Of a stretch of 11,071 nucleotides of DNA, positions 6,731 through 11,071 are shown in pieces. Origin of the DNA: an uncultured Collinsella sp. (GTDB lineage: Bacteria; Actinomycetota; Coriobacteriia; Coriobacteriales; Coriobacteriaceae); assembly GCA_900550785.1 (NCBI GenBank), contig URTL01000059.1, positions 1 to 11,071 on the forward strand, read 5' to 3'. Under the pieces are notes generated by a model. The model searched no databases. It saw only the letters and a program-made list of their open reading frames with translations, and had not been told where the DNA came from. Within the stretch, counting starts at the first letter, position 1. Each line of letters opens with the position of its first letter. A program made the position numbers and the translations under genes.

Positions 6731-6739
6731 ATCATACCA
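6731..6739 (-). promoter_or_regulatory. luxS: Extended -10 promoter element of luxS
   Basis: The minus strand reads TGGTATGAT, which is an extended -10 (TGn) followed by TATGAT, a 5-of-6 match to TATAAT. A weak -35 (TTGGGA, ending at 6755) lies 18 nt upstream. Predicted start is near 6724, about 58 nt before the luxS ATG. Confidence 0.45.
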
Positions 6740-6769
6740 GTCAAAAAAGCCCCGTCCCAAAAAGACAAC

Positions 6770-7744
6770 TTAGCCAAGGACACGGGCCATACGCGTCTTG
6801 AACTCGGACAGGAAGCGCGGAGCATCCACGGTCAGTGCCACAAGCGCGCTCTTGTCCGGATCGGACAGGCGGCGCTCATCGCAGATGGTGCGACCGCGGT
6901 ACTCGCCCAGCAGATCAACACGCAGGTTGCAGCCGAGCGCACCTACGAGCGTGGGGTCGATCGCCACGGCAACGGCCAGCGGATCGTGCAGCGCACAACC
7001 ACCCAGGTAGGGTGCGTTCATCTCGTACGAGCCAATGTAGTGCTCGACCATGCTCGCAAATGCGCAGCCCGCCATGGTGCCCGAGCCCGTCCAGCCGGCA
7101 ATGTCGCGGCGTGTGAGCACCACGCGATGCGTCACGTCCAGGCCCACCATGGTGAGCTTGCGGCCCGAACGCAGCACGGCATCGGCCGCCTCGGGATCAC
7201 TTGCCATGTTGGCCTCGGCGCCCGCGCTCACGTTGCCGGGCACGGTAAGGGCGCCGCCCATCACGACCACGCGGCCGATGGACATCATCGCCGCCGCATC
7301 ACGCTCCAGGGCGAGCGCCAGGTTGGAGAGCGGGCCAGTCGCTACGTAGACCAGATCGGGACCATAGGTGCGCGCGGCATCGATCAGATAATCGACCGCA
7401 GCGTTGCCGTCGGCCGAGGTCGCCCCCACCGGCTCGTAGGGCGACGCGGGCACGCTCGCGCCGCCGATGCCGTTCTTGCCGTGAATGAGCGCGGTGGACG
7501 CCGGCGGCGTATAGGGCTCAGTCGCCTGCAGAGGACGGTCGGCACCCAGGTACACCGGAACCTCGGGGCGACCCAGCAGATCGAGCACCGCCAGGCAGTT
7601 GTGCGCCGATTGCTCGACGCGCACGTTACCAAAGCACGTGGTGATGCCCACGAGCTCCACCTCGGGGCTCGCGATGGCATAGGCCAGCGCCATCGCATCG
7701 TCCACACCCATATCCAGATCAAGGATCAGCTTCTTGATTGCCAT
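6770..7744 (-). CDS. Ribonucleoside hydrolase (inosine-uridine preferring family)
   Basis: This enzyme hydrolyses the N-glycosidic bond of a nucleoside to free base and ribose in the cytosol. The 324-residue protein has the family's N-terminal calcium-binding motif in the form DLDMGVDDAMAL (9-20), with D11, D15 and D16 as the likely metal ligands. T136 in VATGPLSN and D254 in LHDPLAVA complete the set. The VMGGA block (161-165) and N171/N179 also fit the fold. The motif reads D-L-D-M where most relatives have D-T-D-P or similar, a mild variation. ATG 7744 has GGAG (7752-7755) 7 nt upstream. It lies 30 bases after the ribokinase gene in the same operon, so released ribose would pass straight to phosphorylation. 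Base preference cannot be read from the sequence. No clear terminator hairpin follows it. Confidence 0.93.
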   Translation of the reverse strand: MAIKKLILDLDMGVDDAMALAYAIASPEVELVGITTCFGNVRVEQSAHNCLAVLDLLGRPEVPVYLGADRPLQATEPYTPPASTALIHGKNGIGGASVPASPYEPVGATSADGNAAVDYLIDAARTYGPDLVYVATGPLSNLALALERDAAAMMSIGRVVVMGGALTVPGNVSAGAEANMASDPEAADAVLRSGRKLTMVGLDVTHRVVLTRRDIAGWTGSGTMAGCAFASMVEHYIGSYEMNAPYLGGCALHDPLAVAVAIDPTLVGALGCNLRVDLLGEYRGRTICDERRLSDPDKSALVALTVDAPRFLSEFKTRMARVLG

Positions 7745-7774
7745 TGTTCTACTCCGCTTCTCCGTCTTTATCGT

Positions 7775-8737
7775 TTAACCAAACCAATGTTCAACTTCGG
7801 CGCGCGTGGGAATCGATTGCTGAGCGCCCAGGCGCGACACCGTCACTGCCGAAGCGCGAGCACCCGCGGCCATGCACTCAAAGAGCGGCAAGCCCTCTAG
7901 GCGAGCCGCCGCCAACGCGCCGATAAACGTATCGCCGGCGGCCGTGGTATCGACTACCGTGCTCGAAAGTGCCGGCATGCGCAGCAGCTCACCGTCATCG
8001 CCGAGCGTAACCGAGCCGGCACCACCCAGCGTGATGACCGCAGCTCCGGCGCCCTTGTCGAGCAGCGCATTGAGCGCGGCGACGCAACTCGCATCATCCG
8101 TGGGCAGAATGCCCGTCAGCGCCTGGCACTCGGTCTCGTTGGGACAGACCAGGTCGACCGCAGGCCAGACCTCCGCAGGCAGCTCGCAGGCGGGCGCTGG
8201 ATTAAAGACCGTATAGAACCCCAGCTCGTGAGCGCAAACAAGCGCCTCGGCCGTCGCTGCAAGGTCACATTCACCCTGGGCGATAAAGACGCTTCCGGCA
8301 GCCGGGGCAATCTCGCTGGCGTCGCCGTCGAGCTCATGGGCCACCAGACGCCTCAACGCGCAGGCAACGTCCGCACCCGCAAGCGCATGGTTGGCGCCCG
8401 GTGACAGTATGATGCGGTTGTCGCCCTCGCAGCGAATGATGGTCGCCGTTCCCGTCTCCACGTCATCGCGACGCGCCACAAACTCAACGCCCACGCCAGC
8501 ATCCTGAAGTCCCGCCACCAGCGCATCGCCAAACGTATCGCGCCCAACCGCGCCGATCATGCACGTGCGCGCACCCATGCGCGCGGCGGCGACGGCCTGG
8601 TTAGCGCCCTTGCCGCCGGCGTTGGTGATAAACCCGCTGCCGCCGACGGTCTCGCCCGCACGCGGTATGCGCTCGCACGCCACCGAAAGGTCCATGTTCA
8701 TGCTGCCGAACACCGCAACGATGCCGCGATCTGCCAT
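7775..8737 (-). CDS. rbsK: Ribokinase
   Basis: This PfkB-family kinase phosphorylates ribose at O5 with ATP to give ribose 5-phosphate. From ATG 8737 the protein has 320 residues, close to the usual 300-310. Visible motifs are GSMNMDL (11-17), the substrate-binding glycine block AGGKGANQAV (40-49), PNETE (199-203), and the nucleotide/anion-hole motif DTTAAGDTF (263-271) with catalytic base D269. The last matches the classical ribokinase signature, which favours ribokinase over other sugar kinases. The frame extends 18 codons further upstream, but GAGGAGG at 8743-8749, 5 nt before ATG 8737, fixes the start. It is the first gene of a two-gene operon with the nucleoside hydrolase and is divergent from the acyltransferase gene. 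No ribose transporter or RbsR-type repressor is present nearby. Confidence 0.93.
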   Translation of the reverse strand: MADRGIVAVFGSMNMDLSVACERIPRAGETVGGSGFITNAGGKGANQAVAAARMGARTCMIGAVGRDTFGDALVAGLQDAGVGVEFVARRDDVETGTATIIRCEGDNRIILSPGANHALAGADVACALRRLVAHELDGDASEIAPAAGSVFIAQGECDLAATAEALVCAHELGFYTVFNPAPACELPAEVWPAVDLVCPNETECQALTGILPTDDASCVAALNALLDKGAGAAVITLGGAGSVTLGDDGELLRMPALSSTVVDTTAAGDTFIGALAAARLEGLPLFECMAAGARASAVTVSRLGAQQSIPTRAEVEHWFG

Positions 8738-8841
8738 GGAAACCTCCTCATCTGCGGGCCTTATGCCCACCGCCAACCGTCGATCGTGCACTCTCGCACC
8801 CCCTATAACTTTAGTTCACTTTGATGTGGACGCGCGCTTGA

Positions 8842-8860
8842 GCTTGCGCCAGCAGCAAGC
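8842..8860. repeat. Small dyad in the divergent rbsK/acyltransferase region
   Basis: GCTTGC (8842-8847) and GCAAGC (8855-8860) flank a 7-nt spacer in the 187-bp divergent intergenic region 8738-8924. It could be a regulatory site for either gene. The symmetry is short and could be chance. Confidence 0.25.
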
Positions 8861-8879
8861 ATTCACAGGAGCAGGCAGC

Positions 8880-8885
8880 TACAAT
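8880..8885 (+). promoter_or_regulatory. Possible -10 box for the acyltransferase gene
   Basis: TACAAT matches TATAAT at 5 of 6 positions and would start transcription about 33 bases before the ATG at 8925. No recognisable -35 hexamer sits 16-18 nt upstream, so the call is weak. Confidence 0.3.
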
Positions 8886-8924
8886 GAAGGCGTGCTGATT
8901 ATTCTCGTCATTGGATGATGTTTT

Positions 8925-11071
8925 ATGGAACAACTCTCGCAATCGGGCTCGCGCGGTCGACGCCGCACGGGCAACGAGCCGGCGCCGCACGAACGCGTGA
9001 AGGGCGAACGCCGTGCCAACGAACCGCGACGCACCGCGAGCCCCCATCGCGCTTCTGCCAACAACGCGGGCCGCGCCAACACTCCCGCCGCGGAGCAGAC
9101 GCCTGCTCGCCCTAAGTCCCGCTACATCCCTGCCCTTGACGGCCTGCGCACGCTTGCCGTCGTCGCGGTGGTGCTCTATCACCTCAACCTCACGTGGGCG
9201 CAGGGCGGTCTGCTCGGCGTCACGATCTTCTTTGTGCTTTCGGGCTATCTGATCACACGCCTGCTACTCAACGAAGTCGCTAAGACCGGCCGCATCGACC
9301 TCAAGAGCTTCTGGATTCGCCGCATCCGTCGCCTGGTCCCCGCCGTGGTGACCGTCGTGGTGGTGACCTGCGCGCTGTGCACCATCTTTAACCACGTGAT
9401 GCTCACCAAGATGCGCCCCGACATCCTGCCGTCGCTGCTGTTCTTTAACAACTGGTGGCAGATTGCCCAAAACGTCTCGTACTTCAATGCTCTGGGCGAC
9501 CCCTCGCCGCTCACGCACTTTTGGTCGCTTGCCATCGAGGAACAGTTCTACCTGATTTGGCCGCCGCTGCTGTTTGCCATGGTATCCATGCATGTGAGCA
9601 AACCCAACACGCGCCGCGTGGTTCTAGGCCTTGCCGCGGTATCTGCCCTTGCCATGATGGTGCTTTACAACCCTGCCGCCGACCCCAGCCGCGTGTACTA
9701 CGGCACCGACACCCGCGTGTTCTCGCTGCTGCTGGGTGCCTGGATGGCCTTTATCCCCGATCGCGACCTGGCGCCGGTTCGTCTCGCCCATCGTTTGGGG
9801 CTCAATCGCCTGGCTGGCGCCGCCAAGCACGGCAAGAACGCCGAGGGCAAGCCTGGCGAAAAGGCCGACGAATCAGCCGAGACCGCCCCGGCACAGCCGA
9901 GCGCCCCCGTGCGCTTTTGGTCCTCGCCCGCATCCATCGATGTATTGGGCGTCGTGGGTCTGGTTGGCCTTGCCGCCATGGTCGCGCTCACCAACGGCTA
10001 CACCGCGTTCCAGTATCGCGGCGGCACGCTGTTATGCTCCATCCTCACGCTCATGGTCATCGCGGCCTGCGTGCAGCCCCAGGGAATGGTTGCTCGCGCG
10101 CTGTCCGCCGAGCCGCTCGTGTGGGTTGGCAAGCGCTCATACAGCATCTACCTGTGGCACTATCCGCTGCTGTTGCTTATGAACCCGGTCGCCAACATCA
10201 ACGATACACCGTGGTGGCAGTACATTTTGCAGGTGCTGTTGGTGGTCGCCGTGGCCGAATGCTCATATCGCTTTATCGAGACGCCGTTTAGAAAGGGCGC
10301 CTTTGGGCGCACCGTATCCGAGTTCCGCGACGGCACCGCCACGCCCGCCAACTGGGTGCGCGCGCACGTCCCTGCCTGTGCAGCCTGCGCTGTCGTGTTG
10401 GTCGTTGCACTGGGCGGCCTGATCTTTGTGCCCGAGACGTCTGCACTGAGCGGCGAGGGCGCCGAAGTTCTGAACAAGGAAGCCAAGAACGCCGCACCCA
10501 CCGACCAGCAGGCGGCCGACGACACCGACAAGGACAACGACGGCTTTCCCGACGGCTCCTACGACCTGTTGATGATCGGTGACTCCGTGTCGCTGCGCGC
10601 CGTTGATTCCTTTGACGGCGTGTTCCCGCACAGCCATATCGATGCCGAAAAGGGCCGCCAGTTCGATGCGGGCCGTGCGACATTTGAGGGCTATCTTCAA
10701 CAGAACCTTGCCGGCAAGATCGTGGTCTTTGCGCTGGGCACCAACGGCTTGGTAACCGACGACCAAATCGACGCCATCATGGCCGATGCGGGAGATAAGC
10801 GTATGGTGGTGTTTGTGAACACGCGCAGCCCGCAGCCGTGGGTTGGCTCTACCAACCAGGCCATCGCCAACGCCGCTACGCGCTACAAGAACGTGCGCGT
10901 TATCGACTGGTACGGATACAGTGCCAACCGCAACGACCTGTTCGATGGCGATGGCACGCACCTATCGACCACTGGCGTGACTGAGTACCTCAACTTGATC
11001 CACGATGCCGTCAAGAAGGACCTGCCCGTACACCCCGAGGATCACGTCAACGATCCGAAGCCGGCAGCCGT
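8925..11071 (+). CDS. Membrane acyltransferase fused to SGNH domain (OatA/OafA type), 3' end outside window
   Basis: At least 715 residues are visible with no stop before the window edge. Residues 1-66 are a basic, Arg/Pro/Ala-rich cytosolic tail. An acyltransferase-3 domain follows with about ten membrane segments. It contains the opening motif ALDGLRTLAV (D72), the likely catalytic H86 in VLYHLNL, FFVLSGYLIT, the RRIRRLVPA block, WSLAIEEQFYLIW (from W200) and the closing SYSIYLWHYPLLL and ETPFRK. A hydrophilic Lys/Glu/Pro-rich insert at about 286-332 separates two helices. One last helix (about 478-500) leads to an extracytoplasmic SGNH domain with nucleophile S554 in GDSVSLR, N607 in GTNG, and D676/H679 in DGTHLS. 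Such proteins move acetyl groups across the membrane onto peptidoglycan or surface polysaccharide; the acceptor here is unknown. ATG 8925 is the first start after an in-frame TGA at 8916-8918. Its ribosome binding site is weak. Confidence 0.92.
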   Translation, partial: MEQLSQSGSRGRRRTGNEPAPHERVKGERRANEPRRTASPHRASANNAGRANTPAAEQTPARPKSRYIPALDGLRTLAVVAVVLYHLNLTWAQGGLLGVTIFFVLSGYLITRLLLNEVAKTGRIDLKSFWIRRIRRLVPAVVTVVVVTCALCTIFNHVMLTKMRPDILPSLLFFNNWWQIAQNVSYFNALGDPSPLTHFWSLAIEEQFYLIWPPLLFAMVSMHVSKPNTRRVVLGLAAVSALAMMVLYNPAADPSRVYYGTDTRVFSLLLGAWMAFIPDRDLAPVRLAHRLGLNRLAGAAKHGKNAEGKPGEKADESAETAPAQPSAPVRFWSSPASIDVLGVVGLVGLAAMVALTNGYTAFQYRGGTLLCSILTLMVIAACVQPQGMVARALSAEPLVWVGKRSYSIYLWHYPLLLLMNPVANINDTPWWQYILQVLLVVAVAECSYRFIETPFRKGAFGRTVSEFRDGTATPANWVRAHVPACAACAVVLVVALGGLIFVPETSALSGEGAEVLNKEAKNAAPTDQQAADDTDKDNDGFPDGSYDLLMIGDSVSLRAVDSFDGVFPHSHIDAEKGRQFDAGRATFEGYLQQNLAGKIVVFALGTNGLVTDDQIDAIMADAGDKRMVVFVNTRSPQPWVGSTNQAIANAATRYKNVRVIDWYGYSANRNDLFDGDGTHLSTTGVTEYLNLIHDAVKKDLPVHPEDHVNDPKPAA

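Noticed and set aside
6719..7900. A 393-codon plus-strand frame opposite the nucleoside hydrolase
   Set aside because: The product is His/Arg/Ala-rich, typical of an antisense shadow, whereas the minus-strand gene carries all catalytic motifs of its family.
9455..10291. A 278-codon plus-strand frame inside the acyltransferase
   Set aside because: It is out of frame with the acyltransferase, whose motifs run continuously through this region. Its product is Arg-rich without known patterns.

Overview
The window is GC-rich DNA with tightly packed genes. Its content points to an anaerobic gut-type actinobacterium of the class Coriobacteriia, with a Collinsella-like genome as the best guess. The clues are an actinobacterial codon style, a 7TM sensor / LuxR-type regulator operon, luxS, and a zinc-ribbon tail ending in a repeated FCxNCG pattern. 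This is inferred from the style of the proteins and was not tested by any search.

Layout. Positions 1-188 (+) hold the 3' end of a protein with a double zinc ribbon. Positions 270-1112 (+) encode a secreted lipoprotein of unknown function, followed by a 15-bp hairpin. On the minus strand, 5219 down to 1223 is a three-gene signalling operon: a 7TM membrane sensor with a degenerate kinase end, a membrane histidine kinase with an intact H-box and ATP-binding motifs, and a NarL/LuxR-type response regulator. Both junctions are 4-nt stop/start overlaps (GTGA and ATGA). A 21-bp inverted repeat (5333-5383) separates this operon from a DUF4867-like cupin-fold gene (5389-6033, -). Next comes luxS (6178-6666, -) with a clear intrinsic terminator at 6118-6148. 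A two-gene minus-strand operon follows: ribokinase (8737-7775), then nucleoside hydrolase (7744-6770). Divergent from it, a membrane acyltransferase fused to an SGNH esterase-like domain (8925 onward, +) runs off the right edge.

How the genes fit together. The hydrolase and kinase form a complete ribose-recovery step: a nucleoside is split to base plus ribose, and ribose is phosphorylated to ribose 5-phosphate. LuxS recycles S-ribosylhomocysteine and yields the AI-2 precursor. The signalling operon has no evident target next to it. The acyltransferase probably modifies a cell-envelope polymer. There are no tRNA or rRNA genes, CRISPR arrays or insertion sequences, and no stretch over 300 bases lacks a gene.

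The parts most worth a second look are non-coding or architectural. They are the long inverted repeat at 5333-5383, the dyad elements over the putative promoters of luxS and the DUF4867-like gene (which share the 9-mer CGAACATTC), and the coupled pair of membrane sensors in which only the second looks catalytically competent. None of these amounts to a demonstrated new system.
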